Below, piece after piece: positions 18,743 to 30,928 of a stretch of DNA of 64,000 nucleotides. Position 1 is the first letter of the stretch. Every line of letters begins with the position of its first letter. Origin of the DNA: Hartmannibacter diazotrophicus (GTDB lineage Bacteria > Pseudomonadota > Alphaproteobacteria > Rhizobiales > Pleomorphomonadaceae). The stretch lies in contig NZ_LT960614.1 in assembly GCF_900231165.1 (NCBI RefSeq), forward strand, positions 4,976,001 through 5,040,000. Direction: 5' to 3'. A model generated the notes under the pieces. The model was not told where the DNA came from and did not search any database. It saw nothing but the letters and a program-made list of their open reading frames with translations. A program made the position numbers and the translations under genes.

Positions 18743-19897
18743 ATGACGACCCTGACTGCCATTCGCGGCGCCCGCATTTTCGACGGCCACGACTGGCACG
18801 GCGATCACACGCTTCTGCTTGGTGGGGACAGGATCCGCGCGATTCTGCCGGCAAAAGAAACCCTGCCGGCGACCCGGACGGTCGACTACGATGGACTGCT
18901 CGTCGTGCCCGGCTTCATCGATCTTCAGGTCAACGGCGGCGGCGGTGTCCAGTTCGGCGACCGGACCTCCGCCGAGGCGATTCGGCAGATCGCCAACGCC
19001 CACGCGCGATTCGGCACGACCAGGCTGCTGCCGACGCTGATCACCGACACGCGCGAGGTCACCGAAAAGGCCCTCGAAGCGGGCCGGGCGGCGCGCGCGG
19101 AAAAGGTCCCAGGCTTTCTCGGCCTGCATCTCGAAGGACCGCACCTATCGCATGCCCGCAAGGGCGCCCATGATCCGGCTCTCATCCGGCCGATGGAAGA
19201 GCCGGATCTGGACCGCCTCCTGCGCTATCGCCGCGAGGCAGGCCTGCTGATGACGACAGTCGCGCCGGAAAGCGTCACGTTGGAGCAGATCGCGACGCTG
19301 GCCGGAAACGACGTGCAGGTCAGCATCGGCCATACGGACACGACCGCGAAGACGGCCCTTGCCTGTTTTGAGGCCGGCGCGCGGATGGTCACCCATCTTT
19401 TCAATGCCATGAGCCCGCTTACCCACCGCGAACCGGGCCTTGTCGGCGCGGCCCTTCACGACGGCCGCGTCTTCGCCGGCCTCATCGCCGACGGTGTCCA
19501 TGTCGATCCTGTGGCGATGGGAATCGCCCTTCGCGCCAAGCAGGGGCCGGGCCGCATCTTCCTCGTCACCGACGCCATGGCGCCGCTCGGGACGGAGATG
19601 AGCGAATTCCAGCTGAATGGTCGGAGGATCTTTCGCAAGGACGGCAGGCTGACGCTTGCCGACGGAACGCTCGCCGGCGCCGACATCGACATGCTCTCGT
19701 CAGTCAGGCTTCTCGTCGAACGGCTTCGACTGCCGCTGGACGAGGCCCTGCGCATGGCCTCGCTTTATCCAGCCAGCGCCGCCCGCATCGACGGATCGCA
19801 TGGCCGCCTCGCGCCGGGATACGTCGCGGACTTCGTCGCCCTGACACCAGCGCTCGACCACGTCGCGACGTGGATCGATGGCGTCCTGTCCGTATGA
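18743..19897 (+). CDS. nagA: N-acetylglucosamine-6-phosphate deacetylase
   Basis: This 384-residue amidohydrolase-superfamily enzyme removes acetate from GlcNAc-6-phosphate during amino-sugar or cell-wall recycling. The features of NagA are visible: PGFIDLQVNGGGG near residue 55, the metal-site Glu in GLHLEGPHLS, His in IGHTD and THLFNAM, and the catalytic Asp in LVTDAMAP. An AAGGA ribosome-binding site precedes the ATG. It stands alone, with a 259-base gap from the divergent RND operon and no nagB, nagK or PTS gene beside it, so regulation by GlcNAc cannot be inferred. Confidence 0.95.
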   Translation: MTTLTAIRGARIFDGHDWHGDHTLLLGGDRIRAILPAKETLPATRTVDYDGLLVVPGFIDLQVNGGGGVQFGDRTSAEAIRQIANAHARFGTTRLLPTLITDTREVTEKALEAGRAARAEKVPGFLGLHLEGPHLSHARKGAHDPALIRPMEEPDLDRLLRYRREAGLLMTTVAPESVTLEQIATLAGNDVQVSIGHTDTTAKTALACFEAGARMVTHLFNAMSPLTHREPGLVGAALHDGRVFAGLIADGVHVDPVAMGIALRAKQGPGRIFLVTDAMAPLGTEMSEFQLNGRRIFRKDGRLTLADGTLAGADIDMLSSVRLLVERLRLPLDEALRMASLYPASAARIDGSHGRLAPGYVADFVALTPALDHVATWIDGVLSV

Positions 19898-20007
19898 GGA
19901 GGAAAGGTCGGCCCGCAGGCTATGGCGGGCGATCAGATGCCCGAACGCCTTGTATCGCGCTGCTGGAGCAGCGACACGTTCGGCGCGTCAAATGTCTGGA
20001 AGAAATT

Positions 20008-20083
<76 letters not shown>

Positions 20084-20307
20084 ACACTTTGGGAACCGCA
20101 TCAGGCCAGTGACCCACTCGCTGTCTGCGGCAGGACCCGTGAGGCGTTTGCCTCCGCCGGGTCGACGGCGCCGGATATACTGACCGCCCGGCGCCGGATC
20201 AAGTCTTTTTTTCGTTGGCCGGCGAATTCGCCGGAATGACCGGAAATTCGCCTGTCGCAACATCGTCGCCGGGCCGGCTCCCGAGATGGGACGGCCCGGC
20301 AACCGGA

Positions 20308-20697
20308 TCAGCGTTCCTCGTCGTCCTCGACGCCGCCGCCGATGATTCCCGTCACGTCGTCGCCTTCGTCCTCGTCATCTTCGAGGAAGGTGTCTTCGGC
20401 CGCATCGTCGTCTTCCTCGATCCCGGCGTCGTCGATATCCGGGATATCGTCATCGTCGCCGTTCTCCGCGTCAGCCTCCTCGAGGGACACGAACTCCGGC
20501 TTGCCGACGACGTCGTCCTCCTCCAGATCCTCTTCGTCTTCCTCGGCGACCGCCTTGGCCGCCCGCGCCTTCGAGGTCACGTGCGGATCGAACGCCGCGC
20601 CGCAGCGCGGGCAAAGGATCGGATCGCGGTTGAGGTCGTAATATTTCGCGCCACAGCTGGGGCAGAGGCGCTTCAGTCCCAGGTCAGGTTTCGTCAC
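20308..20697 (-). CDS. TIGR02300-family (FYDLN acid) zinc-ribbon protein
   Basis: This 129-residue protein has an N-terminal zinc ribbon (LCPSCGAKYYDL with CPRCG 18 residues later) followed by a highly acidic low-complexity tail of Glu and Asp. That is the hallmark of the alphaproteobacterial TIGR02300 family of unknown function. GTG 20697 is chosen because it gives the conserved N-terminus TKPDLGLKR and follows an AGAGG site; longer frames extend into non-conserved sequence. It is divergent from aroA, an arrangement conserved in rhizobia. It may be an RNA-polymerase- or ribosome-associated acidic protein, but there is no direct evidence. Confidence 0.9.
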   Translation of the reverse strand: MTKPDLGLKRLCPSCGAKYYDLNRDPILCPRCGAAFDPHVTSKARAAKAVAEEDEEDLEEDDVVGKPEFVSLEEADAENGDDDDIPDIDDAGIEEDDDAAEDTFLEDDEDEGDDVTGIIGGGVEDDEER

Positions 20698-22991
<2,294 letters not shown>

Positions 22992-23410
22992 CGCCCGCCC
23001 TCTTCGCGAACCTCGACCGGAGCGGAGAATTCGGCAAATTCGCCCGGTTTTCGGGCCGGTTGCCTTGCGCTCGGCCATCAACCGGTGTATGGACCCGCCC
23101 AACGTCGGTGTGCCTGATCGCACGCCGCGCCGCACTGGTGTTGCCGGAGCGGCTTCGCCCGGCCCCGCTCGCGTAGCGAAATGCCGGTCGGTTTTTCCCG
23201 ATCATGAGGACTTCCGGGTCTTTCATGCCGGGCCCTGAAGACCCATCTGGACGGCATTGCCGTCCCGACACCACTGCCTTGAGTGGCCTGCCACTGCGCC
23301 GGCCAGCCCCTTTTGGGGGCGGATGTCTCCCGACTGGGGGGCCAGGACACCTTGGCAGCGATCTGAAACACCAACCGCCGGCGCCGCCAGAATTGGCACC
23401 AGGAGAATTT
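22992..23410 (+). promoter_or_regulatory. Long structured leader and promoter region of rpsA
   Basis: These 419 bases carry no gene. A plausible sigma-70-type promoter is TTGCGC (23065-23070), 17 bases, TATGGA (23088-23093). The part nearest rpsA holds four successive hairpins: GGGTCTT/AAGACCC (23216-23244), GGACGGC/GCCGTCC (23249-23265), AGTGG/CCACT (23282-23295) and GCCCC/GGGGC with a TTTT loop (23306-23320). A strong AGGAG site sits just before the ATG. The arrangement suggests translational control, perhaps autoregulation by S1; this is inference. Confidence 0.5.
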
Positions 23411-25111
23411 ATGTCAGCCACCAACCCCTCCCGCGAGGATTTCGCGGCTCTTCTCGAAGAGTCCTTTGCCACCACCGAGCTTTATGAAGGCGCGGTCGTC
23501 AAGGGTATCGTCATTGCGATCGAGAAGGATCTCGCGGTCATCGACGTCGGCCTCAAGGTCGAAGGTCGCGTGCCGCTCAAGGAATTCGGCGTGCGCGCCC
23601 GCGATGGCGAGCTGAAGGTCGGCGATGAGGTCGAAGTCTACCTGGAGCGCGTCGAGAACGCGCTCGGCGAGGCTGTCCTGTCGCGCGACAAGGCTCGCCG
23701 CGAAGAGAGCTGGGTGCGCCTGGAAGTCGCCTTCGAAAAGGGCGAGAAGGTCATCGGCCACATCTTCAACCAGGTCAAGGGCGGCTTCACGGTCGACCTC
23801 GACGGCGCGACGGCCTTCCTGCCGCGCAGCCAGGTCGACATCCGCCCCGTGCGCGATGTCGCTCCGCTGATGCACTCGCCGCAGCCCTTCCAGATCCTCA
23901 AGATGGACAAGCGCCGCGGCAACATCGTCGTCTCGCGCCGTGTCGTTCTGGAAGAGACCCGCGCCGAGCAGCGCTCCGAGCTCGTCCAGAGCCTGGAAGA
24001 GGGTCAGGTGGTCGAGGGTGTCGTCAAGAACATCACCGACTACGGTGCGTTCGTCGACCTCGGCGGCATCGATGGCCTGCTGCACGTCACGGACATCGCC
24101 TGGCGCCGCATCAACCATCCCTCGGAGGTCCTCACCATCGGCCAGACGGTCAAGGTGCAGATCATCCGCGTCAACCAGGAAACCCATCGTATCTCGCTCG
24201 GCATGAAGCAGCTCGAGGCGGATCCGTGGGCTGGCATCGAGGCCAAGTATCCGGTCGACACGCGCTTCACCGGCCGCGTCACCAACATCACCGACTACGG
24301 CGCCTTCGTGGAGCTGGAGCCGGGCATCGAGGGCCTCATCCACGTCTCCGAGATGAGCTGGACCAAGAAGAACGTCCATCCGGGCAAGATCGTCTCCACC
24401 TCCCAGGAGGTCGAGGTGATGGTGCTCGAGGTCGATCCGGTCAAGCGCCGCATCTCGCTCGGCCTCAAGCAGACCCTGCAGAACCCCTGGGATGCCTTCT
24501 CCGAGAAGTACCCGGCCGGCAGCGTGGTCGAGGGCGAGGTCAAGAACAAGACCGAGTTCGGTCTCTTCATCGGCCTCGACGGCGATGTGGACGGCATGGT
24601 CCACCTCTCCGATCTCGACTGGAACCGTCCGGGCGAGCAGGTCATCGAGGAGTTCAACAAGGGCGACATGGTCAAGGCGGTCGTGCTCGACGTCGATACC
24701 GACAAGGAGCGCATCTCGCTGGGCATGAAGCAGCTTGCCGGTGACCCGATGGAGTCGGCCGGTGATCTGCGCCGCAACGCGATCGTCACCTGCGAGATCC
24801 TCGAGGTCAAGGAAGCCGGTCTCGAAGTCCAGATCGTTGACACCGACATCACGGCCTTCATCCGCCGTGGCGACCTTGCCCGCGACCGCGCCGACCAGCG
24901 CACCGAGCGTTTCGCCGTTGGCGAGAAGGTCGATGCCCGCGTCACCCAGTTCGACAAGAAGACCCGCAAGGTCGGCCTGTCGATCAAGGCGCTGGAAATC
25001 GCCGAAGAGAAGGAAGCTGTCGCTCAGTTCGGCTCGTCCGACTCCGGCGCTTCGCTCGGCGACATCCTCGGCGCGGCCCTCAAGGCCCGTCAGGACGACG
25101 ACGCGGCGTAA
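23411..25111 (+). CDS. rpsA: 30S ribosomal protein S1
   Basis: This 566-residue protein binds mRNA leaders and helps the 30S subunit initiate. Six S1 (OB-fold) repeats can be followed from about residue 28 to 550, with clear [20 protein letters not shown]-type cores such as NITDYGAFV occurring twice and [10 protein letters not shown] in the fifth repeat. The C-terminus is short, typical of alphaproteobacteria. ATG 23411 follows AGGAG by six bases. It is last in the aroA-cmk-rpsA block but has its own long leader and is followed by two hairpins, the second a rho-independent terminator. Confidence 0.98.
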   Translation: MSATNPSREDFAALLEESFATTELYEGAVVKGIVIAIEKDLAVIDVGLKVEGRVPLKEFGVRARDGELKVGDEVEVYLERVENALGEAVLSRDKARREESWVRLEVAFEKGEKVIGHIFNQVKGGFTVDLDGATAFLPRSQVDIRPVRDVAPLMHSPQPFQILKMDKRRGNIVVSRRVVLEETRAEQRSELVQSLEEGQVVEGVVKNITDYGAFVDLGGIDGLLHVTDIAWRRINHPSEVLTIGQTVKVQIIRVNQETHRISLGMKQLEADPWAGIEAKYPVDTRFTGRVTNITDYGAFVELEPGIEGLIHVSEMSWTKKNVHPGKIVSTSQEVEVMVLEVDPVKRRISLGLKQTLQNPWDAFSEKYPAGSVVEGEVKNKTEFGLFIGLDGDVDGMVHLSDLDWNRPGEQVIEEFNKGDMVKAVVLDVDTDKERISLGMKQLAGDPMESAGDLRRNAIVTCEILEVKEAGLEVQIVDTDITAFIRRGDLARDRADQRTERFAVGEKVDARVTQFDKKTRKVGLSIKALEIAEEKEAVAQFGSSDSGASLGDILGAALKARQDDDAA

Positions 25112-25118
25112 TCCTTTC

Positions 25119-25195
25119 GCGGCACGGGTGGTTCAACCGCCCGTGCCGCGCAGGAACTGCAAGGACCGGCCCTGCATCGCGGGGCCGGTTTTTTG
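25119..25195 (+). terminator. Tandem hairpins ending the rpsA transcript
   Basis: A 13-base stem (GCGGCACGGGTGG with CCGCCCGTGCCGC, 25119-25149, one T-C mismatch) is followed by ACCGGCCC (25165-25172) pairing with GGGCCGGT (25182-25189) and a run of T. The second is a classic rho-independent terminator 54 bases after the rpsA stop. Confidence 0.88.
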
Positions 25196-25508
25196 TTTCC
25201 CCCGCTTTCAGTTCGCCTGTTTTTGTTGCGGCGGCAAAAGTGCTTTCCGCCTTTGCCCTGCCGCCCGATGGCCCCGGATGCCGCACACGCCTCGACGCGC
25301 CGCCCGAATTCGGATAATCAGGCGGACACTGAAAGCGGCCGGACAGCCCTGAAACCGTCCGCCGCAACGCCGGGATGCCGCTGCGTTCGCGCCATCCCTG
25401 CCCCAACGGACATGATGCCGCCGGCCCTGAGCGAGCCTTTTCGCATCCGGTGGCAAGACCGGCCGGACAGAATGGCCGGTCGATGATGACATTTCGGAAG
25501 GTGTCGAC
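25196..25508. other. Intergenic region upstream of accD
   Basis: These 313 bases follow the rpsA terminator and must hold the accD promoter. In many rhizobia trpF, trpB and trpA precede accD; they are absent here. I see no gene, palindrome or RNA structure that stands out, except a GGAAGGTG ribosome-binding site at the end. Confidence 0.5.
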
Positions 25509-26450
25509 TTGAACTGGATCAACAGCGTCGTGCGCCCCAAAATTCGCCAGCTCGTTGGAGTTGGCAAACGGGACGTGCCGGAAAACCTCTGGGTCAAATG
25601 CCCCGATTCCGGCGAGATGGTGTTTCACCGCGATCTCGAGGCCAATCAGTGGGTGATCCCGAAGTCGGGCTACCACATGCGCATGCCTGCGGCACGCCGC
25701 CTGGAATCGCTGTTCGACGGCGGCGAATACGCGCCGATCGCGCTTCCCTCGGTCGTCCCCGACCCGTTGAAATTCCGCGACGAGAAGCGCTATGCCGACC
25801 GTCTGAGGGACGCCCGCGCAAAAACCGGGCGCGATGACGCCGTCATCGCTGGCACCGGGTTGCTCGAAGGGCTCGCCGTCACCGCCGCGGTCCAGGACTT
25901 CGACTTCATGGGCGGCTCGCTCGGCATGGCCGCCGGCGAGGCGATCGTGACCGCAATGCTCGAAGCCGTCTCCCGCAAGACGCCCTTCATCATGTTCACT
26001 GCCTCCGGCGGCGCCCGCATGCAGGAAGGTATCCTGTCGCTGATGCAGATGCCGCGCACGACCGTGGCGATCGAGGCCCTGCGCGAGGCTGGCCTGCCCT
26101 ATATCGTCGTGCTGACCAACCCGACGACCGGCGGCGTCACCGCCTCCTACGCGATGCTCGGCGATGTCCACGTCGCCGAACCCGGCGCCCTCATCGGCTT
26201 TGCCGGTCCGCGCGTCATCGAGCAGACGATCCGCGAAAAGCTGCCCGAGGGCTTCCAGCGCGCCGAATATCTCTTCGATCACGGCATGGTCGACATGGTC
26301 GTCCACCGGCACCAGATGCGCGAGACGCTTTCCCGTCTCTGCCACCTGCTGATGCGCCAGTCGCGCGGAGCAAAGCAGGACGCCATGCCGCCCCTGTCGG
26401 CTGCCGAGGCGATAACCCCCGAAGCGGCCGCTCCGGCGCCGACGGCGTGA
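25509..26450 (+). CDS. accD: Acetyl-CoA carboxylase carboxyltransferase beta subunit
   Basis: This 313-residue subunit transfers carboxyl from biotin to acetyl-CoA in fatty-acid synthesis, paired with AccA. The crotonase-like core is plain ([18 protein letters not shown] and [16 protein letters not shown]). The N-terminal zinc ribbon is degenerate: of the four Cys expected, only Cys31 remains, with Ser34, Ile50 and Ser53 at the other positions. I recall the same loss in rhizobial AccD proteins, so it should not be read as a damaged gene. Translation starts at TTG 25509, seven bases after GGAAGGTG. It is followed 16 bases later by folC, a conserved pair. Confidence 0.96.
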   Translation: MNWINSVVRPKIRQLVGVGKRDVPENLWVKCPDSGEMVFHRDLEANQWVIPKSGYHMRMPAARRLESLFDGGEYAPIALPSVVPDPLKFRDEKRYADRLRDARAKTGRDDAVIAGTGLLEGLAVTAAVQDFDFMGGSLGMAAGEAIVTAMLEAVSRKTPFIMFTASGGARMQEGILSLMQMPRTTVAIEALREAGLPYIVVLTNPTTGGVTASYAMLGDVHVAEPGALIGFAGPRVIEQTIREKLPEGFQRAEYLFDHGMVDMVVHRHQMRETLSRLCHLLMRQSRGAKQDAMPPLSAAEAITPEAAAPAPTA

Positions 26451-26466
26451 CGAAGGCGACCGTCTG

Positions 26467-27792
26467 ATGCCAGAGGCCCTCGAAATTCTCGATCGTCTCT
26501 CGGCCCGCTGGCCGAAGGGCTACGACCTGTCCCTGTCGCGCATCGAGCGATTGCTCGGCGCGCTGGGAAATCCGCACCTGAAGATCCCGCCCGTCATCCA
26601 TGTGGCGGGCACCAACGGCAAGGGATCGACGATCGCCTTCATGCGCGCGATGCTGGAGGCGGCCCGCTTCCGCGTCCACACGCACACCTCGCCGCATCTC
26701 GTTCGCTTCAACGAACGCTACCGGCTGGCGAGCGGGCCGGGCACCAGCGCCTTCGTCGACGATGCCACCTTCACCGAGGCGCTCGCCCGGGTCGAGGCGG
26801 CCAACGGCGACGAGCAGATCACGCTGTTCGAGCTTCTGACTGCCGCCGGCTTCATTCTCTTTTCCGAGCATCCCGCCGATGTCGTTCTCCTGGAGGTCGG
26901 GCTTGGCGGGCGTTTCGACGCCACCAATGTCATCCGCGATCCGCTGGTGAGCGTCATCACCTCGATTTCGCTCGACCACCAGGCCTTCCTTGGCGACACC
27001 GTGGCGGAAATCGCCTTCGAAAAGGCCGGCATCTTCAAGCCGGGCCGGCCCGTCGTGATCAGCCAGCCGGACGACGACGCCGTGCGCGCCGTCTTCGAGG
27101 CCGAGGCCGCAAGGGTCGGCGCAACGCTCGCGATGGGCGGCGAGGACTGGACGGTTCATGAAGAGCACGGCCGCCTCGTCTACCAGGACGAAAGCGGGCT
27201 TCTCGACCTGCCGCGCCCGCGCCTGACCGGACAGCACCAGTTCGCCAATGCCGGAACGGCCATCGCTGCGCTCCGCCGCAGCGGTCTCAACCTGCCGGTA
27301 TCGGCCATCGAGGCCGGCCTCGACACCGTCGACTGGTCGGCCCGGCTCCAGCGGCTCGCGATGGGGCCGCTCCTTGAGATGGCCCAGTCGGGCGCCGAGA
27401 TCTGGCTCGACGGCGGCCATAACGTCGGCGCCGGCGAGGTCGTCTCCGCGGCCATGGCCGACCTGGAGGAGCGCGTCGCCCGGCCGCTCTTCCTCATCAC
27501 GGGCATGCTCAGCACCAAGGATCCGGTTGGCTTCTTCGCCTCCTTCAAGGGCTTGGTGCGCCATGTCTATTGCGTGCCGATCGAATCCTCGGACGCTGGA
27601 TGGCCGGCCGCAGAACTGGCGGACTTTGCCGTGAAGGCCGGCGTCTCCGCGGAAGCCGCCTTGAGTGTCAGTGATGCGATGGAGCGCCTGTCCGCACGCG
27701 GCCCTCTCGACATGGCCCCGCGGATTCTCATCTGCGGATCGCTCTATCTGGCCGGTGAAGTCCTTGCCGCCAACGGACAATCGCCCATTTGA
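26467..27792 (+). CDS. folC: Bifunctional folylpolyglutamate synthase / dihydrofolate synthase
   Basis: This 441-residue Mur-ligase-like enzyme adds glutamate to dihydropteroate and to reduced folates. The ATP loop is VAGTNGKGSTIAF at about residue 45, with the following TSPHLVRFNER substrate motif, VGLGGRFDATNV and the C-terminal LDGGHNVGAGE motif. It lies 16 bases after accD and is probably cotranscribed. Length and motifs are normal. Confidence 0.95.
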   Translation: MPEALEILDRLSARWPKGYDLSLSRIERLLGALGNPHLKIPPVIHVAGTNGKGSTIAFMRAMLEAARFRVHTHTSPHLVRFNERYRLASGPGTSAFVDDATFTEALARVEAANGDEQITLFELLTAAGFILFSEHPADVVLLEVGLGGRFDATNVIRDPLVSVITSISLDHQAFLGDTVAEIAFEKAGIFKPGRPVVISQPDDDAVRAVFEAEAARVGATLAMGGEDWTVHEEHGRLVYQDESGLLDLPRPRLTGQHQFANAGTAIAALRRSGLNLPVSAIEAGLDTVDWSARLQRLAMGPLLEMAQSGAEIWLDGGHNVGAGEVVSAAMADLEERVARPLFLITGMLSTKDPVGFFASFKGLVRHVYCVPIESSDAGWPAAELADFAVKAGVSAEAALSVSDAMERLSARGPLDMAPRILICGSLYLAGEVLAANGQSPI

Positions 27793-28060
27793 TCATTCAT
27801 GTGGTCGACGCCGGATTCCTTGTCTGCTAGACCAGATCATCTGCTGTTGCGCTTGTCTTGGGAGCATCGGGCCGAAAGGCATGTCCTCCGCTTGAATCAG
27901 GATGGAACCGGTGCCGGAGCCGGCCCGTTGCTCAGTCAAGGATCAGCAGCGTCGCGCCGGACCGATATGACGGCACGACGCTCGGGCGCATGATCGGACG
28001 TGACTTCGCGCATGATCCATGCGCCCCGCCAGGAGTCGCAGACCCATTGAGAGAGAAACA

Positions 28061-29020
28061 ATGACATCGAAGCTCGATCAACTGCGTGACATGACAACGG
28101 TGGTTGCCGATACCGGCGACATCGATGCCATTCGCAGGCTCAAACCTGTCGACTGTACGACCAACCCCACGCTTGTGCTCAAGGCCATCGGACTGCCGAG
28201 CCATGCGTCCCTCGTGGACAATGCCGTGACCTGGGGCAAGAGCCAGTCCGGCAGCCGCGACGCCGTTGTCGCCGCCGTCGCCGACCGCCTCGCCATCGCC
28301 ATCGGCGCCGAACTTGCCCGTATCGTCCCCGGAAAGGTGTCCACCGAGGTCGACGCCGACCTGTCCTTCGATACCAAGGCCAGCATCGCCAAGGCGCACG
28401 AGATCATCGCCGGCTACGATGCGCTCGGCATCGACCGCGACAAGATCCTCATCAAGCTCGCCTCGACCTGGGAGGGCATCCGCGCGGCGGAAGTGCTCCA
28501 GTCCGAAGGCATCAACTGCAACATGACGCTGATCTTCTCGCTCGCCCAGGCGGTCGCATGCGCCGAGGCGAAGGCCTTCCTCATCTCGCCCTTCGTCGGC
28601 CGGATCCTCGACTGGTATGTCGCCAAGGAAGGCCGCCAGTTCGAGCCGGAGGAAGATCCGGGCGTCATCTCGGTGCGCCAGATCTACGCCTACTACAAGA
28701 CGCATGGCATCGACACCGTCGTCATGGGCGCGTCCTTCCGCTCCGTCGGCGAGGTCGAGGCGCTCGCCGGTTGCGACCGGCTGACGATCTCGCCGGCCCT
28801 GCTCGACGAACTGGCCGCCGACACGGGAACGCTCAAGCGCGTCCTCTCGCCCGAAGCCGTGACGGAAAAGCCCGCGCCCTTCCCCTCCGACGAAAAAGCC
28901 TTCCGCTGGGCCATGAACGAGAACGCCATGGCGACCGAGAAGCTCGCCGAGGGTATTCGCAGCTTTGCCAAGGACCTGCGGTCGCTTCGCAGCCTGATCG
29001 CCGAGCGCCTCGCCAGTTGA
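28061..29020 (+). CDS. tal: Transaldolase (class I, TalB type)
   Basis: This 319-residue enzyme of the non-oxidative pentose phosphate pathway moves a dihydroxyacetone unit between sugar phosphates. Visible motifs are DTGDIDAIRRLKPVDCTTNP at the N-terminus and the Schiff-base lysine in DKILIKLASTWEG. The ATG at 28061 sits after a purine-rich GAGAGAAACA leader. It has its own 268-base upstream region, without a recognisable gene, and is followed by a strong terminator, so it is probably a single-gene transcript. Confidence 0.96.
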   Translation: MTSKLDQLRDMTTVVADTGDIDAIRRLKPVDCTTNPTLVLKAIGLPSHASLVDNAVTWGKSQSGSRDAVVAAVADRLAIAIGAELARIVPGKVSTEVDADLSFDTKASIAKAHEIIAGYDALGIDRDKILIKLASTWEGIRAAEVLQSEGINCNMTLIFSLAQAVACAEAKAFLISPFVGRILDWYVAKEGRQFEPEEDPGVISVRQIYAYYKTHGIDTVVMGASFRSVGEVEALAGCDRLTISPALLDELAADTGTLKRVLSPEAVTEKPAPFPSDEKAFRWAMNENAMATEKLAEGIRSFAKDLRSLRSLIAERLAS

Positions 29021-29048
29021 CTCGGCTTTCGGCATCGCCGGCCCATGA

Positions 29049-29093
29049 GGCCGGGGCACAGTCCGACGAGACCGTGCCCCGGCCTTTTATTTT
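29049..29093 (+). terminator. Rho-independent terminator after tal
   Basis: GGCCGGGGCAC (29049-29059) pairs with GTGCCCCGGCC (29074-29084), an 11-base perfect stem, followed by TTTTATTTT. Confidence 0.9.
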
Positions 29094-29306
29094 GGCAAAC
29101 AGCGATCCACCTGCGGCGGCGGCCCTGCTTCCGCTAAGATACTCAGTATCCTGAACAATCTGGCATGCCACTGGACCAGATCGCGTCTACATCATCATAA
29201 ATCACGGAAATCATTTCAACTTCGGTCAAAGCGGGTGGCACGAAACCTGCTGAGAATGGCTCCTGGCGCAACAATTCATCATTGTGCGAAGACAAAGGAG
29301 ACCCCG

Positions 29307-30395
29307 ATGCAGAGACGTGCCTTCCTCAAGGGTGGAGCCATCGCGGCCGGTGCGACAGCGCTTGCTATGCCGACCGTCGCCCGTGCCCAGCAGACCTTCA
29401 GCTGGAAGATGACCAACGCCTATGGCCCCGGTTCTCCCTTCTATGTCGAGGGCCCCGGCAGCCCGACCGACTTCTGCAAGAAGGTCGAGGCGATGTCCGG
29501 CGGGCGGCTGAAAATCCAGCATTTCGCCGCCGGCGAGCTCATCCCGGCGCTCGAGGGTTTCGATGCCGTGCAGAACGGCGTCGTGGAGATGAATGCCGCC
29601 AACGCCTATTTCTGGGCAGGAAAGCTGCCCGCTGCACAATATTTCACCACTGTGCCCTTCGGCATGGACGTCAAGGGCACCAACGCCTGGCTCTACAGTG
29701 GCGGCGGCATCGAGCTCTGGCATGAACTCTACGCGCCGCTCGGCATGCTCGCCTTCCCGATGGGCAACACCGGCGTCCAGATGACCGGCTGGTTCCGCAA
29801 GGAAATCAAGACCGTCGACGATTTCAACGGCCTGAAGATGCGCATCCCCGGCCTTGCCGGCAAGGTCTACGCCAAGCTCGGCGTCGACGTGAAACTGCTG
29901 CCGGGCGGCGAAATCTTCCCGGCGCTGGAGCGCGGCGTCATCGACGCGGCCGAATTCGTCGGCCCCTTCCAGGACCGCCGCCTCGGCCTCCAGAAGGCCG
30001 CCAAATACTACTACACCACCGGCTGGCATGAGCCGAACAACGTCACCGAGTTGCTCATCAACAAGGCAGCCTGGGACAGCCTGCCGGAAGACCTGCAGGA
30101 GGTCGTCAAGACCGCCGCCATGGCCTGCAACGTCGAAAGCAATGCCTGGTGCGACGCCACCAACACGGAGGCACTGGCCGATCTCGTCACGAATTTCGGC
30201 GTGATCACCAGCCCGCTGCCCGACGAAGTCGTCGCCAAGCTGCGCGAGGTCACCGTCGCAACGCTGGAGGAAGGCGCCAAGGCCGATCCGTCAGTACGCA
30301 AGGTGCATGACGCCTATTTCGCCTTCAAGGACCAGTATGGCGCCTGGGCCAAGGTTTCCAACGAGCCCCTGCTTCCGGTGCTCTACGGGAAATGA
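29307..30395 (+). CDS. TRAP transporter substrate-binding protein (DctP/TakP type)
   Basis: This 362-residue periplasmic receptor carries a twin-arginine signal (MQRRAFLKGG, cleavage near ARAQ), so it is probably exported folded by Tat. The mature part matches the DctP family, including the conserved Arg in LKMRIPG that binds a carboxylate and the GGEIFPALERGVIDAAE segment. The signature resembles the TakP branch that binds 2-oxo acids, but carboxylate identity cannot be read safely. An AAAGGAG site precedes the ATG. The stop overlaps dctQ by four bases and dctM follows, giving a complete P-Q-M operon. Confidence 0.93.
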   Translation: MQRRAFLKGGAIAAGATALAMPTVARAQQTFSWKMTNAYGPGSPFYVEGPGSPTDFCKKVEAMSGGRLKIQHFAAGELIPALEGFDAVQNGVVEMNAANAYFWAGKLPAAQYFTTVPFGMDVKGTNAWLYSGGGIELWHELYAPLGMLAFPMGNTGVQMTGWFRKEIKTVDDFNGLKMRIPGLAGKVYAKLGVDVKLLPGGEIFPALERGVIDAAEFVGPFQDRRLGLQKAAKYYYTTGWHEPNNVTELLINKAAWDSLPEDLQEVVKTAAMACNVESNAWCDATNTEALADLVTNFGVITSPLPDEVVAKLREVTVATLEEGAKADPSVRKVHDAYFAFKDQYGAWAKVSNEPLLPVLYGK

Positions 30396-30925
30396 ACGCG
30401 ATGATGCGACTGGCACGCGGCGCGGACAGCTTTGTCCGCGTCGTCGGGCAGGTGATGGCCTGGTCGGGGCTGGCGATGGTGCTCGTCGTCGCCTTCGACG
30501 TCATCGCCCGCTACCTATTTTCCTATGGCACCGTGGCGCTGCAGGAACTCGAATGGCACCTGATGGCCGTCGCCGCGCTTTTCGGCATGTCCTACGGGCT
30601 GAACCGGGGCGAGGAGGTCCGCGTCGACATTCTTTATGCCAACTATCCGGAGCGGCTGAAGCTCGCGATCGACTTCCTGAGCGCCATCCTGCTCACGGCC
30701 GTGGCCCTGACGATCGCCTGGCTCGCCATCAAATACGTCCAGCAGAGCTACGCCCTCGGCGAGGGCTCGCCCGATCCGGGAGGCCTGCCCGACCGCTGGA
30801 TCCTGAAGGCCGCCATCCCCGTGTCCTTCCTGCTCCTGGCGCTCCAGTCCGCCGCCCGCGCGGTCATGACCGCCAGTCAGTTCTTTTCCCATGCCCGGCC
30901 GGATGCCGGGCCGCTTGACGGTTGA
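30392..30925 (+). CDS. TRAP transporter small permease (DctQ)
   Basis: This 177-residue four-helix membrane protein is the small subunit of the TRAP transporter, with helices near residues 22-44, 52-72, 92-115 and 135-155. The family motif LQELEWHLMAVAALFGMSYG lies around the second helix, and RVDIL follows it. It overlaps the receptor gene by ATGA and is four bases from dctM, so expression is coupled. Confidence 0.92.
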   Translation: MNAMMRLARGADSFVRVVGQVMAWSGLAMVLVVAFDVIARYLFSYGTVALQELEWHLMAVAALFGMSYGLNRGEEVRVDILYANYPERLKLAIDFLSAILLTAVALTIAWLAIKYVQQSYALGEGSPDPGGLPDRWILKAAIPVSFLLLALQSAARAVMTASQFFSHARPDAGPLDG

Positions 30926-30928
30926 GCG

